Positions 1-6,678 of a stretch of DNA of 18,814 bases are shown here, piece after piece. Where the stretch lies: the NCBI GenBank assembly GCA_011052355.1, contig DRJB01000008.1, positions 1 through 18,814 of the forward strand. Reading direction: 5' to 3'. The position numbers and the translations under genes were made by a program. The notes beneath the pieces are model-generated. The model was given only the letters and a program-made list of their open reading frames with translations. It was not told the origin of the DNA and did not search any database. Source of the stretch: Candidatus Kaiserbacteria bacterium (GTDB lineage: Bacteria > Patescibacteriota > Minisyncoccia > Phycocordibacterales > Phycocordibacteraceae). Position 1 is the first letter of the stretch. Every line of letters begins with the position of its first letter.

Positions 1-179
1 TGCTGCACCGCCGGCGGCGTTTGCTGCGGCACCGGCTGCTGTGGCTTATCAGAATACAAACCCTCTTGCGCACTCTCCTCATCCCATCCTACCTGCACAA
101 GACTTTGCGTAATTTCTGCGTCAGACATACCTCGCTCGCGTGCCGCACGCACATAGTTAAGAAGATCAGGTGTTACCAT
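1..179 (-). CDS. Truncated gene, N-terminus only: CPR-type protein with small helical N-terminal domain
   Basis: The first 59 residues of a minus-strand gene are visible before the window edge. It starts MVTPDLLNYVRAARERGMSD, continues with a helical segment ending VGWDEESAQ, then becomes Pro/Gln-rich. Short N-terminal modules of the form 'YI+xAR+xGxSdexIxxxLxxxGWxxxxi' are common in CPR proteins, usually ahead of a linker and membrane segments; that family link is from memory. The downstream function cannot be read. The ATG at 177-179 is chosen because a -10 box lies 11 bases upstream (190-195), which would give an almost leaderless mRNA. No Shine-Dalgarno is seen. Confidence 0.6.
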   Translation of the reverse strand, partial: MVTPDLLNYVRAARERGMSDAEITQSLVQVGWDEESAQEGLYSDKPQQPVPQQTPPAVQ

Positions 180-189
180 ATTTATTCGT

Positions 190-216
190 AGTATACCAGA
201 GTGTTCTGGCAAACAA
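190..216 (-). promoter_or_regulatory. Candidate promoter with dyad in the spacer
   Basis: On the minus strand a TATACT -10 (190-195) is preceded by TTGTTT (211-216) with a 15-bp spacer. The spacer holds an inverted repeat CCAGA-ACAC-TCTGG (196-209) that could bind a repressor. The predicted start is only a few bases from the ATG at 179. Confidence 0.4.
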
Positions 217-256
217 TACACTGTACGCGTCCACCACCTATGGCAGTTACCTCTCT

Positions 257-300
257 CCAGCAATATACCCCAGCAACTTGTCGCTGGGGTATATTGCTGG
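257..300 (-). terminator. 18-bp perfect hairpin downstream of the secreted Ig-like protein
   Basis: Arms 257-274 and 283-300 pair perfectly around an 8-nt loop. It lies 24 bases past the stop codon at 324. No U-tract follows on the minus strand, so intrinsic termination is not certain; RNA end protection or a mobile palindrome are alternatives. Confidence 0.5.
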
Positions 301-323
301 GTCCATACACCATTCTTAAACAA

Positions 324-1883
324 TCAAAAGTTATTGAAGTTCGGTACCACATTTACGATAACGGAACTATTGGGAACCGCTATGCCATTACACTCAAGAT
401 AGTATTTTGTTTGAGTGGTAATACTATCTTGCACGATATTGGTACTGTTTGCACGACCATGTGTTGCTGATGGAAACAGCGAGCTATTTATCGTACCGCC
501 ACTCATCACCGGAGACCCCATTGAAGACGATGGGGCGCCTGTCGCGCGCTTATTGATAGCACAAGTGTTTACTCCTTTTTGTACATTATTAAGAGTCCAG
601 GTGAATTTTATTGGTGTTGATTTCCCCTCTTCCACACGAGCTGGGTAGGCAGAGAGCGTACCTGCTGGAACAAGTACTGTCACGGATTGAGCGCTTGAGT
701 ATACTTTGCTCCCAATAGCACCATTGCAATATATTTGATATTGCGTTGATGCGGTGAGAGGTCCGGAGGAAACACTTCCAACAGTTCTGCCACCGGTAGA
801 AAAACCACCGGTAGAAGTGCAAGAAGTTGCGTTGGTTGAAGACCAAGAAATTCGTGTTGATTGACCACTAGATATAGTATTCGGTGTAACAGAGAGTACG
901 GCGGTTGGTTTCGGAACAACCCTAAGAGTGTACGAAGAAGAATACACCCATCCACTTGGGTCGTGTGCGACCGAATATATTTTATACGTACCAGGTGATG
1001 ATGGTTTGAAACTTATAGAGTAAGAACCGCTACCTCTGCTCGGCACGTAATGAAAGTATGGTCCATTATTTACGGTTGCCTGATAGCTACTTTGTCCACT
1101 TGACCAATTGTAAGTACCGTCCGGATTGCGCCAATTAAGAGCGAGATAATCCATATTCCCATCTTGGTCCGTAGCACTTGATGAGTAGTTAACACTTTGA
1201 TTCAAGAGTATGGTTTGGTTTGATGAGTTAAAAGAAATGACTGGGGGATGGTTAACGGTACAGCTTCCTTTCGTATAACTGCTACCAAGTGGCAATGAGC
1301 CATTGTTGCAAGTGCGGGTTTGTGATACTGAAGTGCACGTTGTCGGTGAAGTAACCGATGAGGTGCGATAGGCGGTAACCGAAGTGCCACTGGGAGTGGT
1401 ACCGCCCCAAGGGAGATTGCAAGATGCCGGTGGTTTCCATTCGTAACATGCTCTATTACTGCCACCATTGGAGCCAAGACACCACCATGCCCACGAAGTT
1501 GGGTATGAAGCAGAGGGTCCGGTTGTACCGGAATAGCAGTAATAGTGGTAGAAACTACAAGATCCGTTTATTGGTAGTGACACATTTACCCAATCTAACG
1601 AACTACACGACGCAGCAAAATCATTTCCACAAGCCCAACCTGGAGGCTCTATCAGAACCCAATATCCATAATGGCTCACGCCACCAAAAGTCCACCGAGA
1701 ATTAGAATATCTATAAGCGGTGTAACCATTCCCAAGATTGCTGTAACCAAGCGGCAAAGTGTTGAGCCAACCAGCTTCAGCTTTTGGAATAGAAATAGCA
1801 AAAACCGAAAACACTACGACAATGAGCATTGTCCATACTAGCACTTTTTTATGTTCATTATATATTTTTGAGAGAGAGTTCAT
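324..1883 (-). CDS. Secreted Ig-like/PKD-like surface protein
   Basis: 519 aa, probably exported and displayed on or released from the cell surface. A basic N-terminus and hydrophobic stretch (residues 14-32) end in an AEA|G signal peptidase I site near residue 37. Residues 40-150 are rich in Trp, Tyr and Cys. Residues 155-208 form a Cys/Thr/Ser domain beginning CNLPWGG, a module that recurs in CPR surface proteins. Three beta-sandwich-like segments follow: about 211-323 (PPVISF...VVP, PKD/Ig-like), 325-405 (TAVLSVTPNTISSGQSTRISW) and 409-514. No C-terminal anchor is seen, so it may be secreted or bound non-covalently. It is monocistronic, bounded by a hairpin downstream and a -10 box upstream. 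The ligand or role is unknown; adhesion to a host cell is plausible for a CPR epibiont but is inference. Confidence 0.75.
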   Translation of the reverse strand: MNSLSKIYNEHKKVLVWTMLIVVVFSVFAISIPKAEAGWLNTLPLGYSNLGNGYTAYRYSNSRWTFGGVSHYGYWVLIEPPGWACGNDFAASCSSLDWVNVSLPINGSCSFYHYYCYSGTTGPSASYPTSWAWWCLGSNGGSNRACYEWKPPASCNLPWGGTTPSGTSVTAYRTSSVTSPTTCTSVSQTRTCNNGSLPLGSSYTKGSCTVNHPPVISFNSSNQTILLNQSVNYSSSATDQDGNMDYLALNWRNPDGTYNWSSGQSSYQATVNNGPYFHYVPSRGSGSYSISFKPSSPGTYKIYSVAHDPSGWVYSSSYTLRVVPKPTAVLSVTPNTISSGQSTRISWSSTNATSCTSTGGFSTGGRTVGSVSSGPLTASTQYQIYCNGAIGSKVYSSAQSVTVLVPAGTLSAYPARVEEGKSTPIKFTWTLNNVQKGVNTCAINKRATGAPSSSMGSPVMSGGTINSSLFPSATHGRANSTNIVQDSITTQTKYYLECNGIAVPNSSVIVNVVPNFNNF

Positions 1884-1900
1884 TGTGAGAAATATATGAA

Positions 1901-1906
1901 ATTATA
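1901..1906 (-). promoter_or_regulatory. -10 box for the secreted Ig-like protein
   Basis: A perfect TATAAT on the minus strand lies 17 bases upstream of the ATG, predicting an mRNA leader of about 10 nt. There is no convincing -35. A DnaA-box 9-mer lies a further 42 bp upstream. Confidence 0.35.
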
Positions 1907-1947
1907 CAATTATCATAACACTGATGGTGTGTGCAATATACTATCAT

Positions 1948-1956
1948 TGTGGATAA
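1948..1956 (-). promoter_or_regulatory. Consensus DnaA-box 9-mer (TTATCCACA)
   Basis: A perfect TTATCCACA on the minus strand, in the same orientation as the gene starting at 1883 and 64 bp upstream of its start. A second perfect copy stands in the same relation to the lipase gene (12087-12095). It is a single box, not an origin cluster. Confidence 0.4.
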
Positions 1957-1985
1957 CGTAATTAGTGCGCATCGTTGGTAATATT

Positions 1986-2030
1986 CTATGCCGGGCGGTT
2001 CTTCCTGAAAGGAAGAACCGCCCGGCATAG
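1986..2030 (-). terminator. 20-bp perfect hairpin downstream of rseP
   Basis: Arms 1986-2005 and 2011-2030 pair perfectly around TGAAA. It lies 72 bases after the rseP stop at the end of the frr-rseP unit. It lacks a U-tract on the minus strand. It is the only strong structure between rseP and the next gene. Confidence 0.5.
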
Positions 2031-2102
2031 GGCATAAGTAAAGAACATGGATATAATGAAAACAGTAATGAACGTTAGTTACCCATCATGTAATGATGGT
2101 TC

Positions 2103-3317
2103 TCAGGAAACTATGCGAAAGATATCGTGTACCGTTATCACCACCATAAGTATTATAAGGAGCGCAAAACTAATTGTGTTGATAGTGTTCGTGATACGTG
2201 CAGATATCGGACGGCGCTTCACCGCTTCAATGAGTACGAACAATAGCCGTCCGCCGTCAAGTGCCGGGATTGGTAACAAATTAATGATGGCAAGATTTAT
2301 TGAAATGACCGCAACAAGAAAAAATAAATCACCGATGCCTTGCGATGCTGCGGTACTCACTGCTCCGGCAATGCCAACAGGACCTGCGACTTTAGAAAAG
2401 TTCGCTGAGAAAGTAAAAATATGCCAAAAGAATTTTCCCAGCCCGATGGCGGTCGCACTTACGAGCTGTAAAGTAAGCGTTGTCCCTTGAGAAATTGATT
2501 CACCAAGAGAGAGCGGGACCGTTCCAAGTGGAGTAAATGAAAAACCAAGCATAGCACGGTTTGGATATTTTTTTGATACATGCATTTTTGGTTGCGCGGT
2601 AATAGTGCGCACGGTATTCCCGCGCAAAATCGTAAGGACAATCGGCTCATTTACCTGCGATGACACAAACGAGGTGAATGTTGATGGCGATTGACCTTTC
2701 CATGAAGAGTTTTTGGCGCGTGCCGATGTGATGATGTCATTTTTCTGCAGTCCCGCGATTGAAGCCGGAGAATGCGGAAGCACTGCATCTATTGCAATAG
2801 AAAAAGAGTTCGCCGGAACAATTTCATTTGGCACTATTACATTTGGCACACCAACCGCAAGTGCGCTCACAACCAATATCCACGCGAGTATAAGGTTCAT
2901 AGTAACGCCAGCGAGTAGTACAGCCGACTGTGCTAAGCGCGATTTCCCTACAAAGGCGCGGGATGTTGCAGACGGCGAGAGTGCGGAAGCCCCCGCCCCT
3001 GACGGCGCCCCTTGGGCGCCTTCAGGGGCGGGGGCGGCAGACTCATTCTCATTTGCAACACTTTCTTCTGTCGCATCTTCTCCATAAATCTTTACAAACC
3101 CTCCAAACGGAAGCGCGTTAATGCTGTATTGGGTGTTGCCGATCTTTTTTGCCCACACACGAGGGGGATAACCAAAACCAAATTCATCAACGCGCATACC
3201 AACTAATTTTGCCGTTACAAAATGACCCGCCTCGTGCACCAATATCAACACCGCAAGCACAGCGATAAGCAACAGCGCGATTTTAATAAAACCAAAAACA
3301 AGTGCAACGGTAATCAC
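2103..3317 (-). CDS. rseP: RseP-type site-2 zinc metalloprotease
   Basis: 404 aa membrane protease of the S2P (M50B) family, which cuts substrates such as anti-sigma factors or signal peptide remnants within the membrane. The zinc site HEAGH is at residues 28-32 in TM1, a PDZ domain spans about 170-245, and the second catalytic motif NLLPIPALDGG is at 346-356 (Asp354 the likely third zinc ligand), followed by a last TM segment at 381-397. The start is GTG at 3315-3317, overlapping the frr stop as GTGA, so translation is probably coupled. Odd feature: residues about 95-110 are an Ala/Gly/Pro linker encoded by a 47-nt GC-rich palindrome (2989-3035) between the first beta-hairpin and TM2. Family assignment is secure; the substrate is unknown and no anti-sigma gene is nearby. 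Confidence 0.93.
   Translation of the reverse strand: MITVALVFGFIKIALLLIAVLAVLILVHEAGHFVTAKLVGMRVDEFGFGYPPRVWAKKIGNTQYSINALPFGGFVKIYGEDATEESVANENESAAPAPEGAQGAPSGAGASALSPSATSRAFVGKSRLAQSAVLLAGVTMNLILAWILVVSALAVGVPNVIVPNEIVPANSFSIAIDAVLPHSPASIAGLQKNDIITSARAKNSSWKGQSPSTFTSFVSSQVNEPIVLTILRGNTVRTITAQPKMHVSKKYPNRAMLGFSFTPLGTVPLSLGESISQGTTLTLQLVSATAIGLGKFFWHIFTFSANFSKVAGPVGIAGAVSTAASQGIGDLFFLVAVISINLAIINLLPIPALDGGRLLFVLIEAVKRRPISARITNTINTISFALLIILMVVITVHDIFRIVS
2989..3035. repeat. GC-rich palindrome inside rseP coding sequence
   Basis: Arms 2989-3010 and 3014-3035 (22 nt, one mismatch) flank CTT. It encodes an Ala/Gly/Pro linker in frame. Its composition matches the intergenic GC hairpins elsewhere in the window. 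Confidence 0.8.
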
Positions 3318-3865
3318 AATGAAATTTCTTTTTGTTTTTGAACGGTGCTTTTTTCAAGTGCTTCAATACCGGCATCAATCTTTTTTTGCAATTCTTTTTT
3401 TAATCTGGACAATTCATCTTCACTCACTTCGCCAGCTTTTTTAAGAGCATCCAGTTCATGGAGAGTGTCTGAGCGATGCCGACGCATCGTCACTTTTGCT
3501 TGTTCAAGTTTTTCTCCCACCAGCTTCACAAGCATAGCGCGCCTTTCAGCGGACAAATCAGGAAATATAACTCGTATTCCCTGTTCGTCCGTTGCGGTTG
3601 AAACTCCCATGTTTGCATCGGCGACGGCTTTTTCAACCGCCTTCAACAATGAACTGTCCCACACACTCACACGAAGTGTTCTAGCGTCTTCAACTGAAAT
3701 TGACGCAATGTCGCGCAAAGAAGTGCGTGTGCCGTATACCTCAGCACGTATGGAATCAAGCAAAGACGGCATGGCGCGCCCGGTGCGAATATTTGAAAAC
3801 TCACGCGCCAAATGCTCACTCGCTTCATCAATATTTTTTCCCAGATCATTAAAATTGAATGCCAT
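3314..3865 (-). CDS. frr: Ribosome recycling factor
   Basis: 183 aa, against about 185 for the family. With EF-G it splits post-termination ribosomes in the cytoplasm. Family signatures read straight through: REFSNIRTGRAMPSLLDSI near the N-terminus, the second-domain segment ending EQGIRVIFPDLSAERR, then the long basic helix with KVTMRRHRSDTLHELDALKK and the acidic/basic C-terminal helix. The ATG at 3863-3865 gives MAFNFNDLGKNIDEA, aligning with the family N-terminus; the upstream in-frame extension to 4198 runs through another gene and a terminator and is rejected. A TATACT at 3874-3879 just upstream implies a near-leaderless mRNA. First gene of an operon with rseP (4-nt overlap). Confidence 0.96.
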   Translation of the reverse strand: MAFNFNDLGKNIDEASEHLAREFSNIRTGRAMPSLLDSIRAEVYGTRTSLRDIASISVEDARTLRVSVWDSSLLKAVEKAVADANMGVSTATDEQGIRVIFPDLSAERRAMLVKLVGEKLEQAKVTMRRHRSDTLHELDALKKAGEVSEDELSRLKKELQKKIDAGIEALEKSTVQKQKEISL

Positions 3866-3889
3866 ATGTGTGCAGTATAACAAAAAGCG

Positions 3890-3931
3890 CAAAAAGAAAA
3901 AGCACCGCCTCCGTTCCATGGAAGTGGTGCT
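3890..3931 (-). terminator. Intrinsic terminator of the lipoprotein gene
   Basis: On the minus strand a 12-bp stem (arms 3920-3931 and 3901-3912, one mismatch and a GU pair) is followed directly by TTTTTCTTTTT. It separates the lipoprotein gene from frr. The frr -10 box lies just beyond the U-tract. Confidence 0.75.
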
Positions 3932-3954
3932 CAAATAACATAACTCCGTGGTGG

Positions 3955-4593
3955 CTATGGTGGTGGCATCGGGGGAGATTCCTTCCTGTAATCCATACCG
4001 GAGTTTCTCACGTTTCTTCCGATATTTGTGTGAGTAGTGATTGTCGTCCCTCTCTTTTTCATCCTCGGTACTTGATGTGGTACCTTTTGGTGCCTCGCCC
4101 TGACATACGCCGGGTATATGTATATATCCATCAACCCGTGACGCAGTACGAAATCTCTCGCACACGAGGCGACTGTGGAAACATCTGCGTACGACCACAT
4201 AATCAGACCATACGCACCTCCGGAAAGCGCTCCGGCGGCACCACCATATCCTGCATACTGCTTAAGAATTGTTCCCGGAAGAAACAACGACCCCAGGCCA
4301 ACACCGATGGCACTGGCGGTTCCATACACAACTCCGCTTGCTACTGCCGATTCCGCCGGCGAAGACATCTGTGGCGAAATCTGCGCCTGGCAAGACCTCG
4401 CCATTTTTTGTATCACCGCATACTCATGAGAAGTAATATATGGTGGCGAGTTTGAATTTGGATATTTAACAATAATCAGTTTGCTCATCGGATTTTTGGA
4501 AAACCCGTTGAACATTCCCAGTGGTGCCATTGCACACCCGCCCAACAGAGCGAGCGCCGGAAGCAACAGAAACAACAGTACTGACCTTTGCAT
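3955..4593 (-). CDS. Glycine-zipper lipoprotein, hypothetical
   Basis: 212 aa. The N-terminus MQRSVLLFLLLPALALLGGC is a lipoprotein signal peptide; Cys20 would be lipidated after cleavage at LGG|C. Residues about 83-135 are a Gly/Ala-rich hydrophobic stretch (GTASAIGVGLGSLFLPG, YGGAAGALSGGAYG) resembling glycine-zipper segments of small envelope lipoproteins, which can pack into membranes. The C-terminus (about 165-212) is basic and ends SPPMPPP. The start is well supported: a G-rich Shine-Dalgarno (GGGGGG) lies a few bases upstream, and a promoter of near-consensus form is at 4660-4688. It is a single-gene unit closed by an intrinsic terminator. The role is not recognisable beyond envelope association. 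Confidence 0.75.
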   Translation of the reverse strand: MQRSVLLFLLLPALALLGGCAMAPLGMFNGFSKNPMSKLIIVKYPNSNSPPYITSHEYAVIQKMARSCQAQISPQMSSPAESAVASGVVYGTASAIGVGLGSLFLPGTILKQYAGYGGAAGALSGGAYGLIMWSYADVSTVASCARDFVLRHGLMDIYIYPAYVRARHQKVPHQVPRMKKRGTTITTHTNIGRNVRNSGMDYRKESPPMPPP

Positions 4594-4659
4594 GATACAC
4601 CCCCCGTCCGTGTCTCAACAGCAATGTTGCCATTGAGATGCCCAAGATATTCCTCATTT

Positions 4660-4688
4660 GTTATATCACTGTATGCGCAATATGTAAA
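4660..4688 (-). promoter_or_regulatory. Sigma70-like promoter of the lipoprotein gene
   Basis: TTTACA (4683-4688), a 17-bp spacer and TATAAC (4660-4665) on the minus strand. The predicted leader is about 60 nt and carries a G-rich ribosome-binding site before the ATG at 4593. Confidence 0.6.
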
Positions 4689-4690
4689 GC

Positions 4691-4719
4691 CCCCCTTGGC
4701 GACGAAGTCGCCAAGGGGG
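4691..4719. repeat. 13-bp perfect hairpin between terminator and promoter
   Basis: Arms 4691-4703 and 4707-4719 flank GAA. It sits 3 bases upstream of the lipoprotein -35 box and beyond the upstream gene's own terminator, so it is not needed as a terminator for either. It belongs to the hairpins with a TTC/GAA loop. Confidence 0.6.
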
Positions 4720-4732
4720 TGAATTGTTCTCC

Positions 4733-4766
4733 GAATAACAAAACAAAACCCCGCTTAAAAACGGGG
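4733..4766 (-). terminator. Intrinsic terminator of the 94-aa gene
   Basis: On the minus strand CCCCG and CGGGG (4762-4766, 4749-4753) close a loop of TTTTTAAG, followed by TTTTGTTTTGTT. The stop codon of the gene (TAA, 4755-4757) lies in the hairpin loop. Confidence 0.75.
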
Positions 4767-5039
4767 CTGGGGTGAGGGGGATACAACATGCAAAACATCG
4801 TATCCCGTTCTACCACAAAAAACTTTGCGACGGAGCAGCCATTCCCTATGAAGCTGTTGCGCTATGGCATAAATCTCGCGCCCCAAATATATTCTTTCAT
4901 TTTGTTGTTTCTCCGCGAAATCTATTGCGATTTCGATAAACATATCCGGTACCTTTTGATTCCTGTTCATTGTCGCCTCTTTATGTATGGCGGTTATTCT
5001 TTTCCGAAGTCTCTCATCCATTATGATTTTTTTCATCAT
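4755..5039 (-). CDS. Small hypothetical protein, 94 aa
   Basis: A cytosolic-looking, charged, probably helical protein starting MMKKIIMDERLRKRITAIHK and ending VVSPSPQPRF. There is no signal peptide or TM segment. I do not recognise a family. The start at 5037-5039 (or the next ATG at 5034-5036) is fixed by a strong Shine-Dalgarno GGAGG (5045-5049), 5 or 8 bases upstream; ATGs further upstream overlap that site and are less likely. It has a consensus-like promoter (5155-5185) with a leader of about 110 nt, and its stop lies in the terminator loop. Transcription and translation signals are among the best in the window, so the gene is probably real and expressed. The basic character with alternating hydrophobic residues could suit a small nucleic-acid binding or regulatory protein, but that is a guess. 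Confidence 0.65.
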   Translation of the reverse strand: MMKKIIMDERLRKRITAIHKEATMNRNQKVPDMFIEIAIDFAEKQQNERIYLGREIYAIAQQLHREWLLRRKVFCGRTGYDVLHVVSPSPQPRF

Positions 5040-5154
5040 GACCACCTCCATCATTGCAGGTTAAATTGGATACTTCACAATAAAGCGATTTTCATTTGAG
5101 AAGGGTTAGCCCACCCAAGTGAGTGGTGGCGGTTTCCCTCATCTCTTTTCCTAT

Positions 5155-5185
5155 ATTATAATTACACAAATATATCACATGTCAA
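5155..5185 (-). promoter_or_regulatory. Sigma70-like promoter of the 94-aa gene
   Basis: A perfect TTGACA (5180-5185) and a perfect TATAAT (5155-5160) on the minus strand with a 19-bp spacer, slightly long. The leader of about 110 nt contains a short stem (CCACC/GGTGG) near 5111-5130. Confidence 0.55.
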
Positions 5186-5197
5186 CTCGTTTTCAAC

Positions 5198-5234
5198 GCC
5201 CAAGCCCCGGCGCCTTCGGCGCCGGGGCTTGGGC
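5198..5234 (-). terminator. 17-bp GC-rich perfect hairpin downstream of the GT51 gene
   Basis: Arms 5198-5214 and 5218-5234 flank TTC, 36 bases after the stop at 5271. No U-tract follows. A smaller palindrome, CTCAC-TT-GTGAG, overlaps its right end. The core GCGCCTTCGGCGC recurs in the hairpin at 18673-18709. Confidence 0.5.
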
Positions 5235-5270
5235 TCACTTGTGAGTTAATCCCATACCCCCTTGCGGTTT

Positions 5271-6026
5271 TTATTTCTGAATAAATAATTTCTCTTGCGA
5301 AAGAGCGTCGGCTGTTTTGGCTGAAATATATCCATTGCGCAACATGGTGCCGACCACATGACGATACCTATCCATCGCACGCTTCCCTCCCGGATTATTT
5401 CCAAACACACTTGGTGCTTGTGGCAATCCGGTGAGATACACGCACTGCCCAAAAGTCAGATGCGGTAAGTCAGTATGAAAATATGTGCGCGCAGCCTGCG
5501 CTATGCCGGTGGCACCACGCCCGTAATACACACTATTGAGATAAAGTGAAAGAATTTCATGTTTACTAAATACCGTATTAACTATAAATGTGTAATACAA
5601 AACACGAATAATTCCATGCGCATGTAAAACCGGATTTGCCACATGCCTCGGCTCACTGATGATTCGTCTCGCAAGTTGCTGGGTGATAGTACTGCCCCCA
5701 TGGTCTTGATGGTCATTCACAAAACTTTTAAGAAGAACGCGCGCTACCGCTACAATATCAATACCATTTGTATAATAAAATCTCTTATCTTCAACTGAAA
5801 TGATTCCATTGACTGCACAGCTTGGCAGGTAAGCATAGGGAATGACGGTGCTCTGTTCTTTCGCTATCTCACGTTCTACAAATGTCGGATACGCGATAAC
5901 CGTTTTCTGTGCGACGCCAGATGAAATGATACTTCCCAAAAGCGCCGTGAGTGGATTAAGAAATATACCGATAAGAAATAATGTCAATATTGTGAGAAAA
6001 AGAATTTTTGGTGTTTTATTGCTCAT
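5271..6026 (-). CDS. Monofunctional GT51 peptidoglycan glycosyltransferase
   Basis: 251 aa. One N-terminal TM segment (about 8-28) anchors the enzyme, and the rest is an extracytoplasmic GT51 domain that polymerises lipid II into glycan strands. Motifs in order: SVEDKRFYYTNGID at 77-90 (catalytic Glu79), GGSTITQQLARR at 110-121, and HEILSLYLNSVYYGRGATGI at 156-175 with the second Glu157. The length fits monofunctional MtgA-like enzymes; there is no transpeptidase domain, and a clean stop is followed by a hairpin, so this is not an evident truncation. The histidine usual in the first motif (HxGxD) is Thr. It is divergent from the PAP2 phosphatase gene at 6178, which would regenerate the lipid carrier this reaction releases. 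A TATAAT at 6044-6049 lies 17 bases upstream of the ATG. Confidence 0.9.
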   Translation of the reverse strand: MSNKTPKILFLTILTLFLIGIFLNPLTALLGSIISSGVAQKTVIAYPTFVEREIAKEQSTVIPYAYLPSCAVNGIISVEDKRFYYTNGIDIVAVARVLLKSFVNDHQDHGGSTITQQLARRIISEPRHVANPVLHAHGIIRVLYYTFIVNTVFSKHEILSLYLNSVYYGRGATGIAQAARTYFHTDLPHLTFGQCVYLTGLPQAPSVFGNNPGGKRAMDRYRHVVGTMLRNGYISAKTADALSQEKLFIQK

Positions 6027-6043
6027 GTTCGCGATAGTACTAT

Positions 6044-6049
6044 ATTATA
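6044..6049 (-). promoter_or_regulatory. -10 box of the GT51 gene
   Basis: A perfect TATAAT on the minus strand predicts a leader of about 10 nt. No good -35 is visible; that position falls at the edge of the GC hairpin at 6070-6114. Confidence 0.35.
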
Positions 6050-6069
6050 ATGTATTCAACTTTCATACA

Positions 6070-6114
6070 GCCCGCCCCCTCTCGCGCGCCGCAGGCGCGC
6101 GGGAGGGGGCGGGC
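6070..6114. repeat. 21-bp GC-rich hairpin between divergent genes
   Basis: Arms 6070-6090 and 6094-6114 (one GU pair) flank GCA. It lies between two divergent start codons, so it cannot be the terminator of either gene. Its inner 17 bases (6084-6100) are identical to a hairpin inside the coding sequence at 16079-16095. Confidence 0.7.
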
Positions 6115-6159
6115 TCACGGGCTCAGAAGCCGTTTATATATTATCCGGCGCGCCTGCGG

Positions 6160-6165
6160 TATACT
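6160..6165 (+). promoter_or_regulatory. -10 box of the PAP2 gene
   Basis: TATACT 12 bases upstream of the ATG at 6178, predicting a nearly leaderless mRNA. The -35 is unclear. Confidence 0.35.
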
Positions 6166-6177
6166 TGCATCATACAC

Positions 6178-6663
6178 ATGTCTGCCATCCTCATCATTTT
6201 TTCCGCAAAATATCTGTATCTCGTTTCAATCGGGATTTTTATCGGATGGGGTACCGTAAGTGTGCGAAGAAGAGAATTTATATTTCTATCAATCTTCACA
6301 CTTCCATTAAGTTACATAATTTCTCGCATAGCAAGCGCACTGTATTACAACCCGCGACCATTTGTAAGCGAACACCTCACGCCACTTATCCACCACATTG
6401 CAGACAACGGCTTCCCTTCCGACCATGCACTTCTCACCGGCACACTGGCGGCAATTGTAACAGTCTTTGACAAACGCATCGGAGCGCTCTTGTGGGTTTT
6501 GGCAATTATGGTTGGAGGAGCGCGTGTGCTTGCGGGCATACATCACACCACAGACATCATCGGCTCCTACATAATCGCAATTGCCGGGCTCGCCATAGGA
6601 TACATACTCATGTACCACCTCGTTCCCTCACACTACAAACAATCGCAAATAAAAGAAAAATAA
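6178..6663 (+). CDS. PAP2-family phosphatase, probable undecaprenyl-diphosphatase (BcrC-like)
   Basis: 161 aa integral membrane protein with about five TM segments. Acid phosphatase motifs: NPRP at 58-61, FPSDHA at 79-84 (catalytic His83) and ARVLAGIHHTTD at 115-126 (Arg116, His122, Asp126). PSDH in place of PSGH is typical of BcrC-like undecaprenyl-pyrophosphate phosphatases, which recycle the C55 carrier on the outer face of the membrane. The start MSAILIIF is chosen because a -10 box lies just upstream; the upstream in-frame extension runs through a GC hairpin and into the divergent GT51 gene. It sits next to the GT51 enzyme, and a second PAP2 domain occurs at 7612-9720. It converges on the gene at 6679-7470 with only 15 bases between stops and no terminator. 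Confidence 0.85.
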   Translation: MSAILIIFSAKYLYLVSIGIFIGWGTVSVRRREFIFLSIFTLPLSYIISRIASALYYNPRPFVSEHLTPLIHHIADNGFPSDHALLTGTLAAIVTVFDKRIGALLWVLAIMVGGARVLAGIHHTTDIIGSYIIAIAGLAIGYILMYHLVPSHYKQSQIKEK

Positions 6664-6678
6664 TACATATCGCATCAC

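Noticed and set aside
2047..2490. Plus-strand open frame opposite rseP
   Set aside because: It is the complement of conserved rseP codons; rseP motifs fix the true strand.
3866..4198. N-terminal extension of frr
   Set aside because: It crosses an intrinsic terminator and the lipoprotein gene; the protein from 3865 has the family length.
5842..6177. N-terminal extension of the PAP2 phosphatase
   Set aside because: It overlaps the divergent GT51 gene and a GC hairpin; a -10 box precedes the ATG at 6178.
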